64,000 bases of DNA from Heloderma charlesbogerti (taxonomy: Eukaryota; Chordata; Lepidosauria; Squamata; Helodermatidae): positions 6,193,501 to 6,257,500 of the forward strand of contig JANEZZ010003061.1 in assembly GCA_026122225.1 (NCBI GenBank), in the 5' to 3' direction. Below, one piece after another: positions 19,001 through 31,000 of this stretch. How positions within the stretch are numbered: the first letter of the stretch is position 1; every line of letters starts with the position of its first letter. The position numbers and the translations under genes were made by a program. The notes beneath the pieces are model-generated. The model saw only the letters and a list, made by a program, of their open reading frames with translations, searched no databases and was not told the DNA's origin.

Positions 19001-22000
19001 AGCCACACCCCATCAAGGCAAGCCTGAGGAATAGGTCAAATGTTGTAAGGATGGGAGTGAGACCTTTTTCCTTCTATCTGCAGCTTGTGGTAATTGTATG
19101 TTCTTGAGGTGGACAGTTTGCAACTAGCTGTTTGCAAGTAGCAGCACTTGAAGTGATGCAGCAAGGTATCGCTGGCGGGGCTCTGGGCTTCTGGTTTCTC
19201 AATGTTCCTGTCAGCCTGGATTACTTTCTTTGCTGTCCTCAGTGATTTTACTGTATATGTCTTTGAGAATTAAAGCTGAGGGTTTTTTCATTGGATAGTG
19301 ATAATAGACTTGGATTTTCTATCTTCTGTCAACAAAAGTCGCTCTTTAACAAAAACCATAACTTGCTCTTGACCATGTTTTTCTACCATTCAAGAACTGC
19401 TAGAATTCAAGTTACGCTAATTTTATCAGTTGGGAGGTCATTTGCGGCACTGTTCTCAATTTTGTATGAGCCCATGTTGAACACATTAAACTGAAGTAAT
19501 ACGCTATTATACCAAGTAAATGTATTGAAAATCCAACTATTTTAAAAAGACATTTATCACATTTCTATACCATCCATTAGCTGAAGCTCTCTGGATGGTT
19601 CACAAAGCAAACTTAAAACCCCCAAATATAACATAGTAAAATGTAATTTTAAAACCTCATAAGTTTAAAAGAGAATAAAGGCACAGTAAGAACCAAGGTG
19701 AAAACCAGCAGCAATGCAAAAATCTAAAAACATACAGAGTTTTTTAAACTGAATGGCTAAAACGCATGGGAAAAAAGAAAAGGGTTTCAACAGGCACTGA
19801 AAAAACCACAATGTAGCCGCCAGGTGAGCCCATCTCGGGAGGTTACTGGGGTGCCACCACTGAAAAAGCCCTCCTCTTTAGTACCCACCCACCTTACCTT
19901 ATTTGACAGGGGCACCTGGAGAAGGGCCTCAGGATGATCTTAGGGTCCAGGCAGGTGTATATGGAAGGAGACAATCCTTCAAGTAACCTGACCCCAAACG
20001 GTTTAGGGCTTTGTAGTTAATACCAGCACTTTGAATTGGGCTCAGAACTGGCATAATGTCATATTGGCCAGTCCCTGCTAACAATCTCTCTGCCCTATTT
20101 TGGGCTAACTGAAGTTTCTGGACCATTTCTAAAGGCAGCCCCATGTATAATGAATGCACCAAAGCAATCCAAACGAGAGTTGCCAGAGCATGGATAACTG
20201 TAGCTAGGCTATCTTTGTCAGATAGGGTTGTAGGTAGCACTAAATTGAACATACACAAATATAATGCATATAAGGATGCAATCCTATCTGGATGCCTGTT
20301 GGCCTCCAAACCCAGAGGCTGACAAGCATCCTACGCGGAGTGGGAAGAACGCAGAGGCGATCTTCGCCTCTGTGCTCCTTCTGCTCTGTATTTTTCCTAG
20401 CTGGGGCTCTGTCTAGCTGCTCTGTGGAGCGGGGGAGGAGGCTGGGAAGGCTTGAGGATTCTTTGTAAACTGGCCTCCCCAGGCCCTCCCTGCCCGCTAG
20501 CCTGCCCCCTTTCTGTTCTCTCCAGGGTTGCTTTCGTGACCTCAGGGAGGCAGCTGACACAGTTCTCTCTATGCTGGCTGCAAGCGGGAGGGGAGCTTGG
20601 ACTCCTGGGTCTGAGGGTGGAGCTCTGGGTCCGATGTCAGATCCAGGAATCTGAACTATTTCATCTCGCCCCACCCCAGACGCTGTCTAGGGGCCATAGG
20701 ATTGCTCTCTAGCTGTATTAGAATCATGAAATCCCTTGGAAATACTTTTTCTGTGTCTCCGTCAGAAGCCGTCTAAGATTTACACATTCAGAATTCCCTC
20801 AGAAGGTGGATTCAACTGAGTGTGTGCATTCCAATGCCTCTTCACACACAGCCCCTTGCTTCTTACTTACTATTCAAATTCAGGAATCAGTTTGGTGTAT
20901 TGGTTATTTAGGTACCTAGTTCAGTTGCTGATTGTTTACCTCAAGCTTCTATACAGACATAGAAACAGGAAGCATTAGTTCAAGCCACCGGCTTGGATGC
21001 CATCTTGAATTCTGGGCTTCTGATTGAGGAATCAGTTGGGAACAGTGATTTTCAGATTCAGCACACTCAAATCAGTTTAGAATAGGGGGTTCCCAGCAGT
21101 CAACAAAAACATCTCTTGTATCATTTTGCAGACCATTTTTAAGAAATATAGCCTAGACCAGTGAGCTGCAGCATTTTTCCACACAGGACCAGCTCTGGGC
21201 TCCAGGCACCACTTCTGAGGCCACTTGGGGCCTTTCCCAGGCTGTGAGGTGGGGAGGGGGCTCTCTTTTCCCCACTCCCAGTCAAGTGGCAACATTATGC
21301 TGCCAGCCTTTTGGGGCCTCTCTTCCCCATCCCTCCACATAATCCAAGCAGGTCCTCATCAGTCAGTCCAACAGGCTCACTTAGTCTTTGGATTTGGTCT
21401 TTTTCTCATCACTGAAAGGGTGTTCTGCCTCTACTCAGTGCTGCAAAATCTCCCAGTGCAGGCCCACATTGCTCTCTCTCTTTCCCTCTCTCGCCCATGC
21501 GTTCGATTTTCCCTCCACCTTCAGTGCAGTGCACCGCTGCAGTTAGCCAATCGCATTGCTGTTTGCTTCTTGGGTTCCTCATCTCCCACAGCTAATTGGC
21601 TGATTGTTCTTGTGTTCCCGCCCGACATCCACCTTACAGCTGGGGAGTGGCAGGTCTCTTGACTCCCCCCACCCCGAAGCTTCCTCTGATAGCCCAGATC
21701 ACAGCAGCCGGCCTACTGCTAAAGCAAGCAACAAGGCGCAGCTGGAGAGCCCCTGTGAGAGTGAGCAGCTACTACAAAAAGAGAGAGACTGGGTGGATGA
21801 AAGGGGCGGGGGAGGCGGAGATGTGGACTTGAAGTGACTGGCCCTTTGGCCCTTGAGCCTTACTTTGAAGGACACTGGCTTAGACTGTTATTCTGCTTTC
21901 CATATCCTATGGCATTTGTCCACAACACTTTCATTTGTTTGTTCCCCTGTCCTTCCCCATGGCTTACCATTCACACACCTCTCCCTTTCCCTCTACTTTC

Positions 22001-25000
22001 AACCACACTGTCTTTCTGTGCTTTATACCCCTACAAGGAAACCTTTGAGTTTCCTATGTTATCATTCTCCAGTGGATTCCTCTGTGCCTTTGCAAGACGG
22101 ACATGTAAGAATAATGTGCTAGTATTGCATATGTCTTTTAACCGTGTTTCTCTCCTCCCTGCCCCCCAATAAATTGTCTTAACTGGCTTTTGTATGTGTT
22201 TCTGTTCTGCATTAAATAGTTACCCAACATCAGCATTATTTCTTTACACTTAGGAGCAACATCTACTTCCTTAATTTTGTATAGGCGAGGTTGTTGTATT
22301 ATTGGAATATCTGGTGCACCCTTGATTACACTTTAAAAGCAGCTTTAGAATCAGCATAATCACTTTAGTTGAATACACTATATTAAGTGTCCAGGTCCTA
22401 AGATGCAAGTGTCTCAGTGTTGTTTTCATTGGACATTAGCCTTAATTTGTGGTAGTTAGGGAAACAAAAATCATTATCACTTTCCCCAGTTTTAAGTGGA
22501 AAAGAAGAAACATAAAACAGATGGTTTGGCTATTGTGTATGAATATAGAGCTTTTTTCCTATTATCTCTAAGAGTAAGGATTTTTTTTAATGATCTGTTC
22601 TGGGGCCAGCAACAGGAATGACTTGCCCCTTAGTGCCCTGGTGACTTAAATCTAGACATGCAACAGTAGTGTGAACACCATATAAATGTAATTTCAGGAA
22701 TGGAGATAGCCCTATTGCAGAGGACAAGCTTTTGCTGCTTTTTTCTCTTTAAGGGAGGTGAGTGCTCCAGTGATTGGGAGTGGGGGGGGGGACACACAAA
22801 CAAAGGTCCTTCAAAGAGGAAAAACACTCCAAATGCATTGAAAATTAGCATTTTGAAGTCTTACTCTCTCACACATAAGGGTATCAGTATGCAGAAAGTA
22901 AGAGGAAGGAGGCAGCAACACCTACTAAGTGAGTGCTGAACTGATGGGAGGCTTGTAATATGAGAAGCAGTTAAGCTTGTAAAGTATTTATGGATTAAAC
23001 AGAGCTGTGAAACATAAAAAATGGAATTCTGAAGCACCCTAGCCAGTGGAGACTGGTGGCTCTGATGTCAGTGGGACACTGAATCTGCTCTGGGTTTCAG
23101 TCAGGACTCTAGAACTTCAGGCTTCTGACTGAAACCTGGAGCGGATTCACCATCTCACTGACAGGGGAGCCACCAGCCTCCACTGACTCTAACTGACCCA
23201 TCACCACAGTAACTGTATAACTGTATAATTATTGCAGTGTCTGTGCTTCCTCATAAGGTCTGCTTTCAGAGTTCTAATATGTGAAGCATAGAGTAATAAG
23301 AGTCATGGGGCTGGGGGAGGTCCGAAAGCAAAGGAACTGCCTTATCCAAAGTCCTGAGCATACACTGGCAAGGTGGAGGAGATGGAGGAGCTGTTTTTTT
23401 TTCTTTCCTTATTTTCCCTTTTCCATTTTTTTCATAAACCGTTATCCTCCCGTTGGAATTAATGTGAGGGAAATGAACTGCACCAGATCCAGGTCTGGCG
23501 TGGTTCTTCCCACTTTCGGAGCCATGTCATGGGCACAGAAGGGCTTTGAATCTTGCAGATTCACAGCCTTTCCCAGCATATCCCCAGAATGCCAACTTGT
23601 GGGCCAGCAGGGGCAAGGCGAGTGTTTGTGTACTTGTGTTTTCTGGGTGGGTGGTGGGGTTTGGTTACTTGTCTTTTAGCCTCAACTATTTGCCTTCTGT
23701 GAAATGGGTGTTTCTTGACTGGCTGCAATCGCGACAGTAGCAATCTTGTGATGGTGCCCACAACACTTTCTCAGTATCCCACTGGCCCAAAAAGGTTGGG
23801 GACACCTTCCCTAAATCATTCTTCAACAGTTTCCAGTTTGTTGTCCTGCCTCCTTTCATGCCTATTTTGAGCAGGAATAGAAGAAGTTTTTAACCCAATT
23901 GTTGGTGCTCTTAGGTGCTAATAAGAAGCAATCTGCATACTCTGCAACTTTGGCTGGATAAGGCTCTGGGAAGGAGAAGGGGCTGAGCCTGACTCAAGTG
24001 GTGTTGATTACCCAAACTAGAAGGTGTGCAGGTTTTCTCCACTGTAAGTGGAGTTCAATTTTTGTGTAAGAATGGCTAGATTCGGTGGGTGACCTCTGAG
24101 ACTGTTTAGAAGCATAAAGCTTTAAAGGTTTTGTCTGTGACCTGGGAGTGTTGATATCTGCATTAAATATGCCACCAGTTACTTGACTTCAGGGAAACAA
24201 TTTAATCAAGTGCAGAGTGTGTATTCTGCAAGATTTGCAACTCTCAGTGTCACTTCCATAGATGTGTATAACTTGAATAAAGTTTAGTTGGACCTGGATA
24301 ATGAAAATGAATGCCATTTCATTTCCATAATAATATGTGTACCCTGCTTTTCCTTCCAAAATAAATACTATGGGGATTTGAAAATCGCTTCTCTGTTGTT
24401 TTTGTGCGTCATCCAGTGCCTTTCCCTTTTGTTGGTTTTCTGTTCATGAAATAAATCAATGAAAAATGTGAATATGTTTTAAAATGGAGTATTTTAGCAA
24501 TGCATAATATAAACAATACTTAATATATATATTTTTCCTGTGTTATAAAATCAGCATGAAAAGCTGTAGATGTGTAGCAGTAAAAAAAATCAAATGCATG
24601 GTGTAAGCCAGGAGAGCTGAACCTCTTTCAGCCCAAGGGCCAAATTCTGTTTCAGAGAAGCTCTCTGGGGGTTGGGGGCAGTACATTACAGTGATGGGCA
24701 GGGCCACAGGAAAAGTGAGCAGGGCTAAAAAAGCCCCAGTCTCTCCCCTCTCCCCTGAATTTCAGTACCAATTTATAGTAGGAAGCATGCTTGGTAAGTG
24801 TATGAGTGATGCAGGTTTTACTTTTCTTTTAGGCATTTTCCTTTAGTAATTTTGTGCAGCAGTTATTCATAAATACTAAACTTTTTTCCTCCTAGGGCGC
24901 TAATGCCTCAGCCTTAGAGAAAGAAATTGGTCCGGAACAGTTTCCAGTGAATGAACACTATTTTGGTTTAGTAAATGTAAGTTGCATATTTTGTTTGCTT

Positions 25001-28000
25001 TGAAAGAAATCGAACTAGAATGAATAATAATGATTAGGAAAGTTGCTGAAGTATTGCTTTGCCAGTACCTTAGAGCTATACAGATTCTGGGCACAGAGAA
25101 AATATAGTTAATTAAATACATTTTTAATTCAAGTAGTGGATAATACAGTGAAAGCAGTGGAGGCTGGTAGCTCCGATGTCAGTGGGGTGGTGAATCCACT
25201 CTGGGTTTCAGTCAGGACCCTAAAGGAGTTCTCCAGAACTCCCTTAGAATTCTGACTGAAACTCGGAGGGGATTCACTGCCCACCTACATCGGAGCCACC
25301 AGCCTCCACTGGGTGAAATGTATGCTGCCTTGATTTTGACTATCCATTATCCATTATTGGGGGACTAAACAGTGCTGTGGCACTAAGGGCCGTGCTTTCC
25401 AACTGTTCTGGGGAACTTTGGAATTCCTAGGAAGCCTATGAAAAGTTCCTTAATGAGAAGATGAGTAAAAGTGGACAAGCCTCTCTGAAAAATAGCTTGT
25501 CTATCTCTACCAATCTTTTCATGCAATGTGCAGCCTCAGAAGAGTGTCACGTATATTTACATCTTACGTTGTTTGTGTGAAGTTCCACACTGATCTGTCC
25601 AATGCCCTGCATATGCCAACCTGTGTGTGCACTCGAGAACATGTCAAGGATTTTATACAATGCACTATGTTTCCATGGCAGTTGTTCAGGTGGTTCCGGA
25701 TCAATCAATGTTGAAAGGGTTCCCTGAAGATGAAAACCACTGCTTTAGGATATTAACAGGAGGGTTGGGAACCACTGCTTTATGTTATTACAAAAAAAAG
25801 TAAAAGGACAGAGCAGTTAAAATGAATATCTAAATTGGACTGAAAGCATCGTTTGCTTTCTGTGTTGTATGTTAGGGTTTTAAATTTGAAAGGCATTAAA
25901 CTGAAAGTGCAGTCCTACAAAATGCCTTGCGTTAGTTTAGTTGGCTGAGAACTGGGCCTGTTAAGAGACACCTTCAACAGTTCATACGTCTTATGGTTTT
26001 AGAAACTTAAACAGTGAAATATGTGTACAATAAATGTTTCTTAGAAAATTTGACTTTGATTCATGCTCCTTGCTTAAGTAGATAACTCTTCCTTTCAGTC
26101 TGACCTAATAGATCATTTCCTTGTGTTCTAGTTTGGAAATACATGCTACTGCAATTCAGTTCTTCAGGCACTTTATTTTTGTCGTCCTTTTCGAGAGAAA
26201 GTCTTGGCATACAAGAGTCAGCCCAGAAAAAAAGAGAGTCTTCTCACCTGCTTAGCTGATCTCTTTCACAGTATAGCCACCCAGAAGAAAAAAGTTGGAG
26301 TGATACCTCCAAAAAAGTTCATAACAAGATTGCGAAAAGAGAATGGTAATGCTTAATTTTGCTGTTGTGAAATGTTTGTGTCTATCAGTTACACTCAGTC
26401 AGGAATGGGGTGTTCTCCCTCTGTTGTTCCTTCCCACTATTCTTACTTGGACTGATCCTCCAAACCTGAACCTATGAAATTTTGCTGTCATAGTTAAAAT
26501 GCCATTCTATCCCTAGTAAATGTGAACAGACAGTTGTCTGCAATACTAGTCCTACGTATGGGACTATAATTTTATTCTTTTCAATGGGTCTAATCTAAGC
26601 TGGATTTACATTGAATACAAACCTTCGTCTAGTACTGTCTTGTACTTGCAACCAACATTTATTTATTTATTTTTAAAAGATTTAAATACTAGTGCTTTGC
26701 ACCACCTCATCATGAAGCCCGAATAATAAGGCAAAGCGGGCTTATTTGGAGCAAAATCCTCGTGATATGAGGTGGGTCAGAGCAATACTGAGGCACCCCT
26801 GGGCAAAGCACCCCCACCACACACACACACACAAAGCGCCTCCTCTGCCTCATATATTCGGAGCTCTGCTTAATGCTTGAGCAGTCCAGACAGCCTGTCT
26901 CCAAAATGTATCAACTTCTGAAAGCTCACGTGGAGGGACAGAAGGAGGGAGGGGGAAGGTGAGCAGGCAGGGGGAGGTGGGGAGGCAAGCGCAGGAGGAG
27001 GAGGGAGTGTGCTTTGGCAAATAGGAACTCTCGGCCAGAACTGACACCAGCAATCTCCAATCAGAGAGAGTGGTGGAGGAGGGGGGTATATATACTTTGG
27101 CAAAAGGTTGCGTTTGGTTATTGCGCTAGCTGTGTCTTTGGGAGAAGGCTGGTGTGTGGGTAGATGATCGTGTGTGCGCGCACGTACATGCTTTGGAGTT
27201 GTTCCTTCTATTTCTTCGTTTTTGGTTGCCATTAGGCTGTCCTCAATATTTAAATTAAAACGAAACAGCTTGGTTGTAGTGGGATCCTTCCCTCGCTCCT
27301 TTGTCGTCCATCCCCTTTGGGACAGTGTCTTTGTAGCACCCCTTCCAGCCGCCTTCTCCTATTTCTTTCTACCTCCAACTTGTTTGTTATTTGTATTAGA
27401 TATATTTATCCTTTCCATATTTGCTCAAATAACATAGCTTTTCCTCCCTTGTTGCTGCTACGCTCCTCCATCCCCCGCCATTCCTTTGTTCATTTGTTTA
27501 TGTTGCTTGGACTCTGGAAAAGGCTGCATTTGTTGTTTAAGGTTGACCCTCACTTCTGCTTTCTCCATTCTATTTCCTTGTTTTTGTCTGTCAACTCTGT
27601 CTCTTTAAGATTTTGAAAAACCCAGTCTTACTTCAATTTTTAAAAGCAAACACTGACTTCTGGGCATGTTCCCTTGCCCCTCTTTTAAGTCATACTCAAG
27701 CATTTAGTTTTTTCTTGCTTTCTAAATTCTTAAAGAAAGGCATATTATAGCAGCTTATGTGTGTAGTGTTTGGTTCCCCTGGCCCCCATGCTGAAGTGAA
27801 CCATCTGGGTCTTCTCTGTGTTGATCCTCCCAAAACAGAAATTAAAGAAGGGTTTTAAAAAAATTATTGTTTACTTTCTCTTGGCTCTTATCACCTGCGC
27901 TGTCATCCTGTATTTCTTAAAGTTACCCTGCCTTCCATAAAAGAACATGAAATATAAAACAATAAATTAAAGACACCTGTCGTTTGCTTAGGTAGTTCTG

Positions 28001-31000
28001 TTTTTCTTTAGCTCTTGTGTGTCTGTGTGTGTGTGCGTGCTAGGTTGTTGTTCCACCAACACTATACATCCAAATTTCAAGACAGTGTTGAAAAAGCACG
28101 AGACGCATAGTATTTGCATTAATTACCTTCTTATTCCAATAACACTCCACTGTGTGGCGAAGCAGTCCAGTGCAATATGAGGCATCTTTGGGGTGTTGGC
28201 AGGGGCAGTGGCGGCCCAGATGCTGCTGTCAGTAGCAGGACCATTAGGCAAGTTCTCTGTCCCCTAATCCAGATAATGCGTTCCAGTGCAGTAGGGCAGC
28301 AGAGTGCAGAGGCCAGTTGTAGTGCTCGGAGGTCACTGTTCGAGGAGGCTGGCATGGGCAGGTGCAGTAGTCGTACTCTTACCCAAGGCGGAGCAGCATC
28401 TCCTTCTGTAGCGGAAGAGGGGAGCCCGCTGATGGACATTAAGTCAGAGGTGTCTGACGTCCTCAGCATGGTGGAGGGCAAAGAGGAGGAGATCCTTCAG
28501 GGTGTGTTAGAGGAGGAGCAGCAGGCAGAGGCTCTAGCACCCGACCCCTCTTCCATTACCCCGCTTGTGTGGTCCCCCCCCCCCCCAGGAGGCAGTCTGC
28601 GTCTCCTCCTCCCCCAAAACATCAGGGTAGCATTGTGTGGGACTTTTTGAGTTGGGAGCGGATCCCAGCACTGCAGTGTGCTGCCACTGCAGGGCGTCTC
28701 TGAGCAGGGAGAAAGAGCCAGGGCACTACAGCATCAGCAGCCTGCTCCTGCACTTAAGGAGGCAGCACCAATTGGTCTTGCTCAGGGAAGAGGCCCCCAC
28801 GTCCCAGCAGGCTGGCAGCAGGGGCAAGCATAAGGCTGGTAGTGCCTCCGGAACTCCTGCAAGCTCTCCATCTCTTACCCCCAAGAGGCTTAGGTAGGCC
28901 ACCATGGAGGATATGGGGTGGGAAAAGTATGGGTCCACCAGGTGGAGGTTTCCAGCGTTCAAAAATCAGTGACCCTTCTAGGATAGGCACTGACCACTTA
29001 AAAAATCAGTGGCCCTTCTGGGCTAGGCGTTGACTATGTTCATTCAGTATACATTCAAAATACTCAGTGTGTGCTAGAAATAAACAAGAGCAGATAAAAA
29101 AATAACCTCTTCCAGCCTGCCTGCCAGGTAATATGTGTATTCAGCGGTAGAGAGGCTGAGCCAGTGCTTCTTCTGAATAAGTGTTGTTTTGCACTTCAAA
29201 GAAACCTGCAGCAAAGATTAGGAATAGTGACCTCTGCTTCAACACACTTTCCCTTCTGAGTTTAGTCTGAGTTTCCGGGAATACCTAATTCAGCCTGCGC
29301 CTAGCACACAAGCCAGTGGGCCAAAATGCCTGGAATTTGGCAAGTGGGATGCCCTCGAGAGGGGCTGGGAGGGGCCCAGGTGTCACGCACATCCATGGAA
29401 ACTGGGAGAAGTTACCGCTCTTTTCTTTGGGAGGTTTTGTGGAAAAAATCGGATTTCACCAGCACCTTGCACACAAGCCAGTGGGCCATACTGCCTGGAC
29501 TTTGGGGGTGCAGTGCCCTCGAGGGGGCTGGGAGGGGGCTGGGAGAGGCCAAGGTGTCATGTGCATGTGTGGAAGCAGGGAGAAGTTAGAGCTCTTTGCT
29601 TTGAGAATTTCTGTGGAAAACATCAGATTTTAACTCCGCCTAGCAAAACAACCACTGGGCAAAACTGTCTGAAATTTTGCAGGTGGCCTCCTCTCCAGGG
29701 GGGCGGAGAGGTCCCCAGATTTCATGCATGTATCATAAAAACTAAAAAAGTTAGGACCATTTGTGTTTTCCTATGCAAGTCAATGGGAAAATGCCATAAA
29801 CGGGCGATCCAGATATCCGAATCTTGCTTCGAATGTGAGTCGAAGCAGAGGGTGTCTGAATCGATCCGAGGTGGATAGGGGTCACTTCGGAGGATCCAAA
29901 GCGGCATCCGAAGTGGATCAGGGAGTCTGTGCACAGCCCTGTTAAATACCACCCTGTATCAGCTGGTTTCAGGATGGTTTACAATCACACGCAAAACATA
30001 ATACCGATGAAACAACCTCCGGTAAAACTGCAATAAAATGGCACAAGACAGAGTTCAGTTAAAATCCGCTAGCTTGTCTAAAAGGCCTGGGTGAATAAAA
30101 ACCCTTGGTGCCTAAATGGTGACACAGAAAGCACCAGTTGAAACTCCCTGAGGAAGTTTCACTTAGGGCTTTACAGGCCACTACTAATACCTTGAATTGG
30201 CCTTGGGAATGGACTGGTAGCAGTCCCCTTGGGAATGGACTGGCAGCCATTTTAAAGCTCTTTTAATACTAGCAACATATCCCAGTGCATGTTCCCAGTT
30301 AGTACAAAATACAGCGGCTAGATTGCAAACTGCAATTTCCAGACAGTCTTCAAACGTCGTCCCATGTATAATGCGTACCAATAGTCCAAAAGGGAACTTA
30401 CCAGACCATGGATAACCATGGCCTGACTATCCCCATCAAGCAAATCCCCACCAAGGTTAGGCTTGTACGCCTTAGGCTGCTAAAAAGCACTCTGGGTCTC
30501 TAGTGACAAAGCTGGATGTAGGGGCATGCTCAAACTGCACAGCTGATCTTTCATGGAGCGTGCAGGCCCATCTAGTCCCAGCACAGGTCGAACATCATTA
30601 CCTTGAACCAGAGATGCATCTGCACCCAGAACCACCGTTTTATTGGGACTGAGTTTCAGTTCGTAGGGCCCTGTCCCTCCCTGTGACCTTGTTGATGCTC
30701 AGCAAGTACTCTTGCATGACACAAAAGCTCTGAATGGAAGGATTAACTCCTGGCAGTACTGATGTCATCCACTGAGCAAGTGACAGTTCTTAAATGGCAT
30801 TCATTTATGACCAAAAGTCAGTTATGACGTTTGGTCATAAATGAATGCCATTTAAGTAATTTGACACTTAAAACTGCTTTGTGGTGGGAAGGGCATCCAG
30901 GTGGATGATGCCAAGATCTAGGAGAATGCAGATGAACTCATTGTGTTTATACCAAAATCCCCAATTTGGAAAATAGCATGTCTGGCATTGGATTTGGGGA

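Larger units (their letters stand above)
16077..24895 (+). other. USP12: USP12 intron 1 (8.8 kb)
   Basis: GT..AG intron. Repeats inside are listed separately: CR1 3' pieces, Sauria SINE, MITEs, an L2 fragment and a 719-bp hAT-like element. It opens with a run of 11-12 G at about 16106-16117. The parts at 16400-17550, 17630-18360, 18950-19550, 20720-21150, 21890-23040 and 23820-24600 hold nothing I recognise beyond short low-complexity runs. Confidence 0.85.
26690..29941 (+). mobile_element. 3.25-kb hAT DNA transposon with 8-bp target duplication
   Basis: The element is bounded by exact 8-base repeats TTAAATAC (26682-26689 and 29942-29949), the duplication length of hAT transposons. Its ends are inverted: TAGTGCTTTGCAC at the left against CAGGGCTGTGCAC on the complement of the right end (10 of 13 identical). 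Inside it carries a BED-type zinc finger reading frame (28177-28897, frameshifted), a GT repeat (about 28021-28041), a run of 14 C (about 28577-28590) and a three-fold subterminal repeat block (about 29297-29770). A hAT dimerisation/DDE region was not recognised, so it is probably a deleted, non-autonomous derivative. It lies in USP12 intron 3 in the sense direction of its BED frame. Confidence 0.82.

Noticed and set aside
20240..20674. 144-codon open frame on the minus strand
   Set aside because: It falls inside a GC-rich Harbinger-like element and resembles no protein.
30789..30856. Perfect hairpin as a microRNA gene
   Set aside because: A fully paired 27-bp stem with a short loop lacks the bulged, longer precursor shape; no expression evidence can be obtained here. 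Kept only as a structural oddity.
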